A DNA stretch of 64,000 nucleotides from Pogonophryne albipinna. Its lineage: Eukaryota > Chordata > Actinopteri > Perciformes > Artedidraconidae. The DNA lies in NCBI GenBank assembly GCA_028583405.1, contig CM053260.1, positions 26,790,425 through 26,854,424 on the forward strand, written 5' to 3'. A model generated the notes under the pieces. It was not told the origin of the DNA, made no database searches, and saw only the letters and a program-made list of their open reading frames with translations. Below, one piece after another: positions 44,504-56,196 of the stretch (its first letter is position 1; the number at the start of each line of letters is the position of its first letter). The position numbers and the translations under genes were made by a program.

Positions 44504-44519
44504 CATATGAGGCTGAATA

Positions 44520-45372
44520 AAAAAAAGTGCTTATTATTTTTTTTTAACGTGTTTATTTTGTTAAAAATAAACATTTTGGATGCATGACCATGTTTTAGGC
44601 TCATCCTTCATTCACTGCTGTAGAGTAGCCTATTCAGTATGCTATTATTTTTTTAAGACTGAATAATACCTTTGAAGAACAATCATTAAACTAGTGTGTA
44701 TATTACAATACAAAGGAATCTATCCTAGCATGCCATCAAGCATTAAAAAGTAACGCTAGGCTAGTTGTACAGTACAGATGAGTTAACACGGAACAGTACC
44801 AAAAAAAACTAAGTACAGTCAACATGTCACATAATGAAATGTTTATCACAAACGCCACCTCATTTCTACTAGTGCTAGCAGTTAAGTCATATCATACAGA
44901 AAAAGCCGACTAAGGATGGCTGACACGGTCAGGTTCAGCAGATAAAAACCAAAATAACAATAAAAATACATAATCAATCTAAATCCTGCTTGTTAGTTAC
45001 CCAGCATCATTGATATATAAGCTGCTAGCGATTCATTACTGAAATCTTACCTTCAAAGCTGAAGAAGTCGCGCTAGCTAACTAGCAGGCAATGCTAGCAA
45101 AATTGGTTGTAACAACCAAGATAAAATATAGATAATTACGCTGTGCATATACAAATGAAGACCAGTATAAGCATCATAAAGGGCCTCTGATACAATATAG
45201 ACAGTTGACAATTCAAAAGAGTTCGATATTTCAGCAACTTACCTCTGGAACTAATCGACGCGCCGTAATGTAAGTGAATGAGGTCCAACGCCCAAATGAC
45301 AATATTTGGAACTATGTCGATGTCCGTACCCCGGAAGTAGGCGCTGCCATTTTTTACAACGGAGGTCTATGG
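44520..45372. other. 3' non-coding part of the THAP element
   Basis: AT-rich sequence after the AATAAA at 44515, with several short GCTAGC-containing motifs (44865-45110) and no domain-bearing frame, up to the right terminal repeat. Confidence 0.6.
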
Positions 45373-45402
45373 GAGTGTCGTAACTCTTATCTCTCTAGGG
45401 CT

Positions 45403-46950
45403 CTGGGGCCTCATTTATAAAGGGATATATGCTAAAAAAAAATTGCGTACGCCAGTTTCTACGCAATGTTTGCAATTTATAAAATACTAACTTGACGGGA
45501 AAATGTGCGGTCCTCCACGCAAACTCTAACCCATGCGTACGCACTAAGCACAAAAACGGGAGAGACGAGAAACTGCGACACCGTTGGCAGAAGGAAAAAT
45601 GGAGAGAAATATGTGGAAATAATACCATAAATAAAATGTTACCTCTCATTTATCATATATGAAGAATTCATTTTCACAAATTGATTAAAGCCAATCTTAA
45701 AATGATTTAACAAACGCCTGTTTGCGACTCCTCAGTGCACACAAAAACATAACTTGGAGTAATAAATAAATACGGATATGTTATTTAAAACCACCTCGAA
45801 TATGTTGTGTTAATGTTATGAAATGTTTTCTCATAAATGATGCGGTAAGCAGGAGGACAGAATTACGTCTAAACTGACGCCGTTTTTGCATTTCTATAGG
45901 TTGTAGATACGAGCATGGTTTTATATACTATCACGTTTAATCGTGTTTTATGCCGTTTGCCAAGACTTGATAAGTCGCCCCTAAAACACAGGAGGTATGG
46001 AAACCAAGAACACCATATGTGGTCAATTGTACAGCTAATATAACACAACACATTGGTTGTATTTCCTTTAACTGAGGATATAGAATGTTTTGTGAATCGG
46101 AAAATGTCGGAACATTTCAGTAGCCTCATCCCAATACCCCTCCTCGACTCCTCCTTTCCCTCACTCACGTCCCTTCCTTGCATCTTAGCTCCGCCTCGGT
46201 AAGATGTGAGCGAGAGACACGAGGAGGTGACGCGAGGACAGAGGAGTCCTCAGGTATTAATTGGGATGTCCTCGTTCACTCAAACGTCACTCTTAAACGA
46301 CGTCTGTTAATGATGACATGTGCACAGCTGTATCCCCTCTCATCGAGCTTAACTGAATAACCCCTTAGAACCGGCCCATTTCTGGTTAAATATTTATTTA
46401 AATGAATGAATCTTTCTCTTGTTAGTCAAGGAATTGATGATGGTTGGTCCTGCTTTTGTGTTCCGTTTTGGTGTAAAATGTAGCCTACATTTAAATAAAA
46501 ATATAATTATAGTAATGTGAAAGCCTTTTAGAAATGAATTGCACATAATAATTCCCACGGAGCTGTGAGCACTTCTACATTTATGTGACGCTTTTCCACT
46601 CATCTTCCAGTTGTCGGTTTTCCTCTGTTGAAATGGACCAGCTGTGAAGGTGGGGGCGGGGCTTTTATACGCCAGTAGTGAAAACACTTCCGCGTAGTCT
46701 GCTCGCGTGTATCCTCCCTTTCGTCTCCTCCCTCACCCCTCCTCAACTCCTCCGTGTGCATTTCAGCTATTGGGACGTCCTTCAAAATGGCGTGTCTTGA
46801 TCGATTTCCGGGTCAAGTCCCGGAGGAGGAGAAGAGAGGAGTCGAGGAGGGGTATTGGGAATGAGGCTTGTACCTATTTTTTGGATTTCTACTACGTAAG
46901 CAACCTTCCCACGTGAATCCTACGCATGGCGTTATAAATGAGGCCCCAGG
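45403..46950. mobile_element. DNA element with CTGGGGCCTCATTTATAA ends
   Basis: Inverted ends CTGGGGCCTCATTTATAA (45403) and TTATAAATGAGGCCCCAG (46933-46950) bound 1.55 kb that abut the right end of the THAP element. Both ends have TGCGTACG/TACGCATGG-type inner motifs. No TSD is evident because the left end overlaps the other element. The interior contains a second palindromic element (46118-46868). No transposase frame. Confidence 0.65.
46118..46868. mobile_element. Nested palindromic element with CCAATACCCCTCCTCGACTC ends
   Basis: Inverted ends CCTCATCCCAATACCCCTCC near 46120 and its complement GGAGGGGTATTGGGAATGAGG-type near 46862, continued by CGACTCCTC blocks. Both halves contain further TCCTCC/GAGGAG runs. 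Non-coding; superfamily not assigned. Confidence 0.6.
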
Positions 46951-47415
46951 TGACTTTCTGCCGCTTTCCTCCGTGGTGCAGTGCAGATCGTTTCACCACG
47001 GAGGAAAGCACTTCACTAATTGCATTTCCCATAAGGAGCTGTACAAATGCCGCAGTTTTTGCGTGGCTGTGTATTTAGTTGAAAGCCCAGTGGCGATCTG
47101 CTCATCTCTCATCGAAATAATATGCTACAAAGGGGCGGACTGGTCCATCTGTGTGTTGAACTTTCCTGTCGGCTCCCAGACCGTAGTCGCGGAGGGCAGA
47201 AGCAACAAGCTTCAGGTTCAATAACCCACTTTAGCTTAAATGACTGGAGAGAGGCGAGCTCTTCTTGGGAGGCCGTTGCATTTATTTAGCTGTTCTTCTG
47301 TTTCACAAAATACATTACAGACCTCTGTTTTTCTGCTGCCTCGTTTCACTTCCAGAAACATACACACGTTCCCTCACTGTTGCTCTACCATCCACAAACA
47401 CACATGCACAAGCCA

Positions 47416-47463
<48 letters not shown>

Positions 47464-47606
47464 AAAGGGACAGCGATCTCCTGCTGATAGTTGACGAGCG
47501 TTAAGCTCCTCAACCCCCCCCGTTGATAATTCTCGATCATTGGCACGCTGACAACATTTTTTTTTTTTAAATGGCACTTCATATCAAAAAGGTTGCCGAC
47601 CCCTGC
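46951..47606. other. Spacer next to the right arm, hAT-like terminus and (CT)n
   Basis: Contains a (CT)n run at 47419-47459 and, at 47591-47605, GGTTGCCGACCCCTG, the complement of a hAT-type end CAGGGGTCGGCAACC. The opposite terminus is not found in the spacer. A 118-codon frame at 46868-47224 has no recognised domain. Confidence 0.5.
47419..47459. repeat. (CT)n microsatellite
   Basis: About 20 CT dinucleotides, producing Ser-Leu runs in spurious frames. Confidence 0.95.
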
Positions 47607-47998
47607 GTTAGGGTATACCAAATAGGATAAGAAGATAAAATAATAATACAACAAAAGTGTTTAAAGTGATAAAGTAACTGTGTAGCAAGATATCACAATA
47701 AAACGTTGATCATTTGAATGAACATGTTAAATATATGTTTGAATGAATGTGATCAAGCGATCGGATCCCTCCAATACAAACACGTACTTGGATACGTCAG
47801 CTGGTAATTCGATCACAAAAGACGCACGTTAAAACCAGAGCCAAGAATCACAATCCAATTATCATTGCCATTCACACCCAAACCTGTCAAACCTGCCCAC
47901 ATTGTAAGGGTTGCATGATCTTGGCTTATGTACGTACATACCAAGCATTTTTTTTACATACCTGATTTGCTTCTGGCTAATATTAAAGGAATCGAGGG

Positions 47999-48082
47999 AC
48001 GCAGCAAAGAGCTCACAGCTGCTCTCTTAACCAATACTACCAGTCATCCTCCGAGGACGAAAGCCTGTCTCAACTGGAAAAG
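47999..48082 (+). pseudogene. Exon 1 copy in the right arm, start codon lost
   Basis: Matches 28081-28164 in length and donor (AAG|GTAAGA), with QYYQSSSEDESLSQLEK intact, but ATG is ACG and the TATAAAAG upstream is ATTAAAG. An L2 is inserted 15 nt after the donor. As drawn it cannot start translation. Confidence 0.6.
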
Positions 48083-48097
48083 GTAAGACAATGATGA

Positions 48098-49290
48098 TTA
48101 CATTACATTACATTGCATTTAGCTGACGGTTTTATCCAAAGCGACTTACAATAAGTGCGTTCGACCAACAAAATACAAACTTGAAGAAAACAGAATCATA
48201 TAAGTACATCAGGTTTCATAGAGCAAAAACATTTCAAGTGCTACTCAACTGGCTTTAGATAAGCCAGTCCTTTATTAGTGCAGCGAGCTGTTTGGCTGAT
48301 GCAGAGTGGAGTGCACGTGCTGGGATGTACAGTTTAACCAATGTCCTGGATGTAGGAAGGGCCAGATCCATTCGCAGCATGGTACGCAAGTACCATTGTC
48401 TTGAAGTGGATTCTAGCAGTTACCGGTAAGCCAGTGAAGGGAGCGGAGGAGCGGCGTGGTGTGGGAGAATTTAGGAAGGTTGAAGACCAGACGAGCCGCT
48501 GCATTCTGGATGAGCTGCAGAGGTCGGAATGGCACATGCAGGTAGACCAGCCAGGAGGGAGTTGCAGTAGTCTAGGTGTGAGATGACTGAGAGCCTGGAC
48601 CAGAACCTGCGTCGCTTTCTGGGTCAGCTGGGGACGTATCCTCCTGATGTTGTAAAGCGTGTATCTGCAGCAGCGGGTTGTAGCAGCTATGTTTGCAGTG
48701 AAGGACAGGTTGTTATCTAGGGTCACACCCAGATTCCTTGCAGTCTGAGTCGGGGAAACAATAGAGGTGCCGATGTTGATTGTCAGGTCAAGAGTGGGAC
48801 AATCTTTTCCCGGAAGGAAAAGCAGTTCAGTCTTGTCAAGGTTGAGCTTGAGGTGATGAGCAGACATCCACTGAGAGATGTCAGCTAGACAAGCAGAGAT
48901 GCGTGCGACGACCTGGGTCTCTGAGCGGGGAAAGGACAGGATTAATTGGGTGTCGTCAGCGTAGCAGTCGGTATGAAAAACCATGCGGGCTAATGACTGA
49001 TCCGAGCGAGTTTGTGTACAAGGAGAAGAGGAGGGGACCAAGAACAGAGCCCTGAGGGACCCCTGTAGTTAATTGACAAGGGTCGGACTCGGACCCTCTC
49101 CAAGTAACCCTGTAGGTGCGGTCTTTGAGGTATGAGGTGATGAGGGAAAGCCTGAAACTCCAAGTTCTTGGAGAGTGCGAAGGAGGATCTGATGATTCAC
49201 CGTGTGGAATGCAGCAGACAGGTCCAAAAGGATGATGACAGAGGAGAGGGAGGCTGCTTTAGCCGTGTGCAGTTCCTCAGTGACAGCAAG
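48098..49290 (-). mobile_element. L2-type LINE in intron 1 of copy 3
   Basis: Complete view of the insertion shared with copy 1: TTACAT tail at 48098, 5' truncation at 49290 (CAGCAAG), flanked by GATGAT / TGATGACT. The left arm has the uninterrupted GACAATGATGATGACTAGC. The short overlapping repeats make the TSD ambiguous (about 4-6 bp). Confidence 0.9.
48334..49041 (-). pseudogene. L2-type LINE reverse transcriptase fragment, copy 3
   Basis: Same region as 131-892, with YADDTQLILSFPRSETQVVA, LNLDKTELLFLPGKDCPTLD and the YTLYNIRRIRPQLTQKATQV block. It is broken by several single-base insertions not in copy 1 (near 48342, 48427, 48529, 48586, 48968). Four of these look like two alternative bases both written into the consensus. 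Confidence 0.85.
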
Positions 49291-49798
49291 GTGATGACTA
49301 GCATGATAGAGGCAGTGGTGATTAATAGCTGTACAGTACTTATTTGTATAAAGTGATTACCTTGGGTGTTTCATTTTACAACCCAAATGTTATCCTTTCA
49401 CCTCTATCTACTTGTCTTTCATCCTTTCTTTATAACTAATGCTGTTGATGTATTGTGATTTTAAAAAGGTCTATCATCTGGCCGGGGACAACAGCTGGAA
49501 ATTAGCAATGTTGGTTAAAGCTGCTGTTTTTGCGACAGTTGATCAATGGGGAATGTCCATGACACTATAAACAAATAAACTAAACTAAACTTTGAGGGTT
49601 AAAGGTGACTTTTTATGTCATAATCACAGCCACCGCAAAGACGGAAAGTAATATATATTTATGAGTGATAGCAAGATTTGGTTACTGAGTGAATTTTTAT
49701 TTGCATAAATGTCCATGATTGAGGAAGCCAATAGGTTTGATGCACTTTGTTCAAATATCTCTTTTGTCCTTTTCAGAAAGTGTTGGTCTTATCTTCAG

Positions 49799-49872
49799 GT
49801 TGTGGCCCATGATGAGGATGAGGTCCGATATGATGCTGCTCCTGCTAATGCAGACATTTTTAGGATGGAAAG
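49799..49872 (+). CDS. Exon 2 of the SRCR-locus gene, copy 3
   Basis: The 74-nt exon between TCTTCAG and AG|GTAAAG is identical in its peptide to copies 1 and 2. Since exon 1 here lacks a start codon, the exon is probably part of an inactive copy. Confidence 0.48.
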
Positions 49873-51206
49873 GTAAAGTATTTTTAATATCTTTCCTTTA
49901 CGGATCAATTGCTTTACAGTCAAAAGGATCATCTGACAATTACCCAGTCCTCTCCTTTCTCCTAAAGGTTCATGGAACATTTCTAGAGTCTTTTAGCTCC
50001 TTGTTTTGGCATTATAGAACAAATTCCAAGTGGAAAAACACACGAGTTATAGGTGCATTTATTAAAGCAGTTTATCCAAAAACCAAAGCCATTTTGCTTC
50101 AAGCTTTTGGTCTTTATTCAGAATAACCATGCATTTTGTAAAACTTGTAAAAACTACACAAAACTAAGGCAATAAACCAAAAAACAAAGCTCCTTGGCTC
50201 AGCAGAGGATGACAAATTAATATCAACAATCAATAAGTTGAGTTTCTTCTCTTTTGTCTAATTGTTGTCAAATGTTTACTATCCTTTTAGTTGTAGTTGG
50301 TTCCACCGCCTCTTGAAAAAAATAAATCTCTGATAGCTTTTTAGTTTTTCCAGCTAGTAACTAAGAACGAACCTGTACATAATGGTGGTGCTAACAGACA
50401 TTTATTCTTGCCAATATTGCTTTATACTCATACTCAAAAACACAATGATGTCTGTTCTTTTTAAATCTCATCGGTGTGAATGACCAAAAGATTAAAAAAA
50501 GGCCCATTCTGTTTGCAACTTAGGACTTCCTAACTACATATTCATCTATTTGACAATAATAATAAGTTATTCTCTAGTCAACGAGGCAGCTGACCAATTC
50601 CAGTCTGGATTTCCTTCAAGGCACCACAGTGCAACCTAATAGATGACATTGAGCAATTGGGCTTTTGCTAAGTAATTCCAACCTAAGTAGTATGATGGGA
50701 ATTTATAATAATTCAATAGGTTTCCTAACTACAAAATGTTCTCAGACCGAAGGGTGTCGCCTTGACCTTTGTCAGGCATTTATCATATGGAGGGTAGGGT
50801 TGTAATTAACATTCTATACTTTAAATACTATACTTTAAATATATTATTAACATTTTAAATGGTATACCCCGTTTATCTAGTCCCTTTTTGTTTGGTTTTA
50901 TGTATATATGTCACACTGTGGGACTATGGGAAACGGTATCTCGAGATTTCTGGATGAATAACACATGTAGTAATTTTGACAATAAAGCTAACTTTGACTT
51001 TGACTTTTGACTTTGATACTCCACCCCACCTTTCTTAAGACTGTAATGTAAGTTACCTAGCTGAATGAGTCCTCTTCCTGTGTCTCTTGCCTATATAAAG
51101 TCATGGCTTTCCTGTGTAACTTGGTCAGATCTTTGTATCACATCAGTGGTGCAGGTTATCTGTCCTTCCAGCTGGAAATAGATTGATTCTGGTAAATGCT
51201 ATAACT

Positions 51207-53764
51207 CAGGGGTGTCCAAACTACGGCCCGTGGGCCATTTTGAATCGGCCCTCAGCAAATTAAAAAATTATAATGGAATGCGGCCCACAAATTAAACTTG
51301 AGCTGGTCTTGTATTGTACTTCTTAAATATATCTGTACACATATGTTAGTATTCATGTGTTAATAAGTCCACTTTCAGTCAATTCAAGTTGAAAACATGT
51401 TCTAACAAATCTAAGTTGACAAGAAAACAACCTTGAAATATACTCTTCCTATTTCCTCCCATGATGAGCAATCTAAGGCTTCTGTTTTAAAGAATGAGCT
51501 GCTAACAAAATAGCTGAAACCCTATGGAAAGCTGTCATGTAGGCTGGTGTATCAAGCATCATTTACAGATGTAGCGCTTCATTTCAGACAGTTTGAAACG
51601 CGAGGGCCGCGATTGGTACGTGATCTGCCCTCGCTCAAGGGAAAACCTCCAGCTTGACTTGAGACCTCCCCCGTGATAAATAAATGTAATTATTATGAAG
51701 CCAGCTGCAATGGATCATTGATCCACCAGGGGGTGCAGTGGGGTTCCACACTGGAGCTCATGTGAAATAAAGTCAGATACAGTACGCTGGATGTACAGCG
51801 GAACTTTGTTAAGATCCATATGTCACGGATATCATACTCTGTGCTAAATAAGAGACATGTAATCATTTACAAAACATCACCATGTTGTTATTTAACAAAA
51901 TAATGTTGTTTAGTCGAAAAAAACAAACGGGAGGAAATGCAGCCCGGCTCTCGATTTTTAATCCTAATTTAATCATCATCTTCACCACGATCATTTATGT
52001 TTATGTTCGCCGAATTGAAATGAAATCACTGACACATATGAATATACTGTATTCAACTTCATTAAAACGTTATTAAGGTGCCTAAACTCAGTAATTCACT
52101 AAAAAAAATTATATTTTAATGGGGCCTCGTCGGCAGATCAGGATCCCGACGCGTAGCGGAGAGATCTTGATCAGCATGAAGGGTGTTATTTTCCCCATAA
52201 GGAACAAGTCGCTGCAAATTATCCCGCTTATTACATGTCCACATTCTCAACAAAGTAACGACATGACTCCCAATATTAATTGAAATGCTTTTATGGATTT
52301 AGAAAATGTTTTAAATTGACATACATCCGCTAAGAAAAATAGTCCGTTGTTACCGTTTTTTAAACAGTCTGAATGAAACGGCAGCTCTCAGCTGTGTATT
52401 TACACAACTAATGGCCCATCAACAACAGCTCTCTCCCCCCCTCTCCCCCTGATCTTTCTTCTCCAGCAGCTAAATTAACTGTAGGTTACTCTGAGTGACA
52501 AGCTTACAGTTAGAACACTGTCATTGCAAGTGACCCTCAGTTAGTTGACTTTTATGTTCAACTGCTAAATTCGTTACTGATAAAAAAGGGCTTCTACTGT
52601 ACCTAGCCTAATTACCTTAACACTAGAACCGCCAGAGGTTTTTGTATAGGCCTACCTAACACCGTCAAATCCCGCTATTAGAATGCAATTTTTAACAACA
52701 TAGGGTGCTACATAACACACTTTCAGGAAAAGTCACGGACTGGGAGACTTTAATATTTTATTGAAAAAAAGTTACATTGCACACACACAAGACACATCAC
52801 ACAAATTGACCCGATTGGCGGTTCTAGTGTTAAATAAACTCACTAATTAATTAAACCAGTTCAATACGCATTTTTCTTATTCTTATCATTCTTTATGAGC
52901 GCAGAAATAGTCTTAAAATCAGACCTGTTTTTTAAATGAAATCTGACGGCAGGCAGTTAGCTCTGATCACCTATGATAAATGCGCCACACCTAATCGCTG
53001 GCCATTCAGCCACAGAGCTCCCTCTATACAAATCAAACTGTAGACGGTGTGAAAGCACCTATTGTTTTAAATAATGGTCGGAATGTGACCTGTGAGCCTT
53101 CTGAATTACCGTGGGACAGCACATTCTAAACTAAAATGTTCAATAAATAAAGTAACATCTTATCTTATCTTAATAATATCTTCATATTAATAATAATAAT
53201 AAATCATACAGTATGTGTCCGAAAGGGAGCAGGAGGAAGCAAACACAAAAATATACAAAAAATATACGGCATATTAAAGCAAACGATTGTAAAGGTAAAA
53301 GTATGAGCATAACAAATAAAGAAGTGTAATCTAAACATTTACATTATTATTATGATTATTTAATATATAAAGACTATATATTATTGAATTACAAGATTAG
53401 ATATACTTTAGTTGATCTAAAATATTGATGTGTTCAAATGCTCTTCAAAACACAACTGAAAGTCCATGAAACTTGTCTTTCTGTATTTGTGAATGAAGCG
53501 CCATCTCCTGGTTAAAACCTGAAATTGAAAATCTGAACGCCCTCTTGGAAAATAGTGGGAGGGCTTAACATTCCTCGATACTGGTTTTAGGCAGGTCGTA
53601 GGCAGGAAGCTGTAAGCTGGAGTCTGAAATGAGGTGCTACATCTGTATATGCATTTGATGGATTTTTCTAACTTATAACTTCACTTATGAGGCTATAAAC
53701 CTGACCTCTAGTGAGTGGCCAAGCCCTATTTTGGCCCTCTTTGAAAAAAGTTTGGACACCCCGG
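51207..53764 (+). mobile_element. hAT element, 2.56 kb, copy 3
   Basis: Same insertion as 3067-5648, with TSD CTATAACT on both sides (51199-51206 and 53765-53772) and the nested TTAA MITE at 52621-52829. A short AAAAAAGTAATAACTTATTT segment present in copy 1 is missing near 51426. Confidence 0.85.
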
Positions 53765-53904
53765 CTATAACTCAATATTAAATAACACAACTTTGGTTTA
53801 AGCTTGTATGTTTGTTCTTTTTGTACCAGAAGGTGATTAAGTGTGGAATTTCCACCACATGTAGCAATGTGGGTTAACAGATATTTTGCTTCCACTTTAA
53901 CCAG

Positions 53905-54246
53905 GAACTGCCGCGACAAATCCACTTCCACCAAATCCTACAGTGAGGCTGGTCGGATCCACCAACTCCTGCTCCGGCAGAGTGGAGATCTTTCTCAACG
54001 GCGTGTGGGGAACAGTGTGTGGCGACGAATGGGATCAGAACGATGCTCACGTGGTTTGTGGACAGCTGGATTGTGGCCGGGCCGTAGAAACAAAAGATGC
54101 GGCACATTTTGGACAGGGAACTGGACCCATTTTGTTAGATGATCTTGAGTGTTCAGGGAACGAGATATCACTTGAGGACTGTGGTCATTCGGGAATAGGA
54201 TCCCACGACTGTAGTCACGCAGAAGATGCTGGTGTCATTTGTGAAG
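53905..54246 (+). CDS. SRCR domain exon, group B, copy 3
   Basis: A 342-nt phase-1 exon with eight cysteines, as in copies 1 and 2. Visible differences are few: one Leu-to-Gln change in GDEWDQNDAH and silent or conservative changes elsewhere (VRLVGSTNSCSG kept despite GGCTCC to GGATCC). Splice sites TTTAACCAG and GAAG|GTAAAT are intact. Extracellular ligand-binding domain of the CD163/DMBT1 class. Expression is doubtful because exon 1 of this copy has no ATG. Confidence 0.87.
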
Positions 54247-55300
54247 GTAAATGTGCATGCACACAGTCAACACATACAGATAGTAATGTTCATATAAAAG
54301 TATAGACAGCACTTTGAACCCCAGCACCAACCGACACACCATGGAGATTTTATATGGTTTTTAAAGGTCACCTATTATGCAACATCCACTTGTTCATGTC
54401 TTTCATACATAAACATGTGTCCCCTCTGTGTAAAGAGACTCCTCCTAGAGCACCATAGTGTTCTTTTTAACCAAATATCTCTCAGAGGGGCGTGGGGAGG
54501 GGCTCCTTATTTTCATCTAAAGCAACAGACAGAGAATCAGCACTTTTGAAACAGGGCTGAAACAGAGGGGATTATGGGATGCGGCCCACAAATTAAACTT
54601 GAGCTGGTCTGGTCTTGTACTTCTTAAATATATATGTACACATATGTTAGTGTTCATGTGTTAATAAGCCCACTTTCAGTCAATTCAAGTTGAAAACATG
54701 TTCTAACAAATCTAAGTTGACAAGAAAAAAAGTAATAACTTATTTATATAACAACCTTGAAATATACCCTTCCTATTTCCTCCAATGATGAGCAATCTAA
54801 GGCTTCTGTTTTAAAGAATGAGCTGCTAACAGAATAAATGAAACCCTATGGAAAGGTGTCATGTAGGCTGTTGTATCAAGCATCATGTATATACATTTGA
54901 TGGATTTTTCTAACTTATAACTTATGAGGCTATAAACCTGACCTCTAGTGAGTGGCCAAGCCCTATTTTGGCCCTCTTTGAAAAAAGTTTGGACACCCCT
55001 GCTATAACTCAATATTAAATAACACAACTTAGGTTTAAGCTTGTATGTTTGTTCTTTTTTTTAAAGAATCGAAAACACAGGTTTATGATCCTAACTTGTA
55101 CAATACAAACTGGGAATTATCATCCATCACAATATGCAAATACAAAATGAAGGTATTACTTTTATTGTTTTTTCTTAACAAAGTAAAAGCGCCAGATCAT
55201 TTAATGATCAAGTAAAGTTCTAGCGAAAATATTCGGATTGCACAATTGCAACCTGAGCTGCCATATGGGTTGACAGAAATGTTTTCTTTGACTTCATCAG

Positions 55301-55491
55301 GATCTGCAATAACAACTACACCTCCACCAACCACACCTTCTCCACCTCCACCAACTACACCTTCTCCACCTCCACCAAATGGCCCTGTGGGTTCATCTGG
55401 AGAGGGTGTGACTGTGCTGCATCCAGCCTCCTTGATTGCCTTGATTGCAGTAACTCAGGCCATCTGGGTCTGGTGCCCTGCAGTTATTTAA
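55301..55491 (+). CDS. Thr/Pro/Ser-rich exon, copy 3
   Basis: As the left arm copy: short TTPPP unit, two TTPSPPPP units, NGPVGSSGEG, hydrophobic tail LIALIAVTQAIWVWCPAVI, stop. Same length and sequence as 21553-21743 by eye, whereas copy 1 has six repeat units. Confidence 0.42.
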
Positions 55492-56196
55492 AGCCTCTGC
55501 TCCTCTCTGTCTTCCCTCTGCTTCTCCCTGCAGGCACCCCGGTTTTGTTGAGCATGCTATGAGTTTCTTCAATTGCTTCACTTTGTGCACTTCAACACTC
55601 TCACACTCATACATGTCCATACAATCCTCACCCTGCATTTACACTACTGCTACCACTGACATCCATACCCAGGGGCGCCGTAAGGGGGTGAAAAGTTAGG
55701 ATGATTCTAAGGGCCCGTGACTGACAGGGGCCCCAAAAAATGTTTGAACATTAAGAAAAAATGTTTAAGTAACCTTTCATCAATCATCAATAATTAACAT
55801 TAATATAACGTCATATTGATGATGTACTCACTAAACTTATGATTCATTTCACTTATTTTCTTCCAAAAGTTAATTATCCAAAGCAACGAACACCCCCCTC
55901 TATTTACATGTAATGGTTTGGTCCTGCCTCCAAACGCTGTGCGGCACCGCCCGGCCCTTGCTAGCAGAGAGACTAGTGAGAGCATGTGAGGAGGAGGGAT
56001 GCTAGTACTTACGTGTGTACGATGTCTCAACGACTAACAAAGTCAGGCTTTCTAGAAGGAGAGAAAGACAAGAGAGAGGGACTAAAGGGTGACAGTATGT
56101 CACACAGTTTTTCAAAAGAAAAGGTGGGTGTGGTCTATGAGTGGTGGAAATTAGTCTGTTAGCTAAGCGTAGTCCATTGTAAATAATAATTGTAAT

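Larger units (their letters stand above)
31345..45406 (+). mobile_element. THAP-encoding DNA transposon with 34-bp TIRs, 14 kb with nested insertions
   Basis: The terminal repeats 31345-31378 and 45373-45406 are perfect inverted copies beginning CCAGAGCCCTAGAGAG and continuing ATAAGAGTTACGACACTC. Without the nested hAT the element is about 4.3 kb. It encodes a THAP DNA-binding domain on + (exons 42759-42920, 43056-43245). THAP with about 30-bp TIRs suggests a P-element relative; Kolobok elements also carry THAP but have TTAA duplications, which are absent here. No RNase-H-like catalytic domain is visible. The flanks (ATCCTTAC left, GGCCTCAT right) do not match, because the right end abuts another element, so the TSD is not demonstrated. 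Confidence 0.75.

Noticed and set aside
44221..44604. Minus-strand Leu/Ala/Gly-rich frame
   Set aside because: Produced by the CAG/CTC repeat; the plus-strand frame is in the orientation of the THAP gene and is followed by AATAAA.
31345..45406. Kolobok assignment for the THAP element
   Set aside because: Kolobok elements duplicate TTAA; neither flank has TTAA, and the long TIR is closer to the P type, though the superfamily is left open.
46868..47224. 118-codon frame with several cysteines
   Set aside because: No recognised domain, crosses the end of a DNA element, and has no splice or promoter support.
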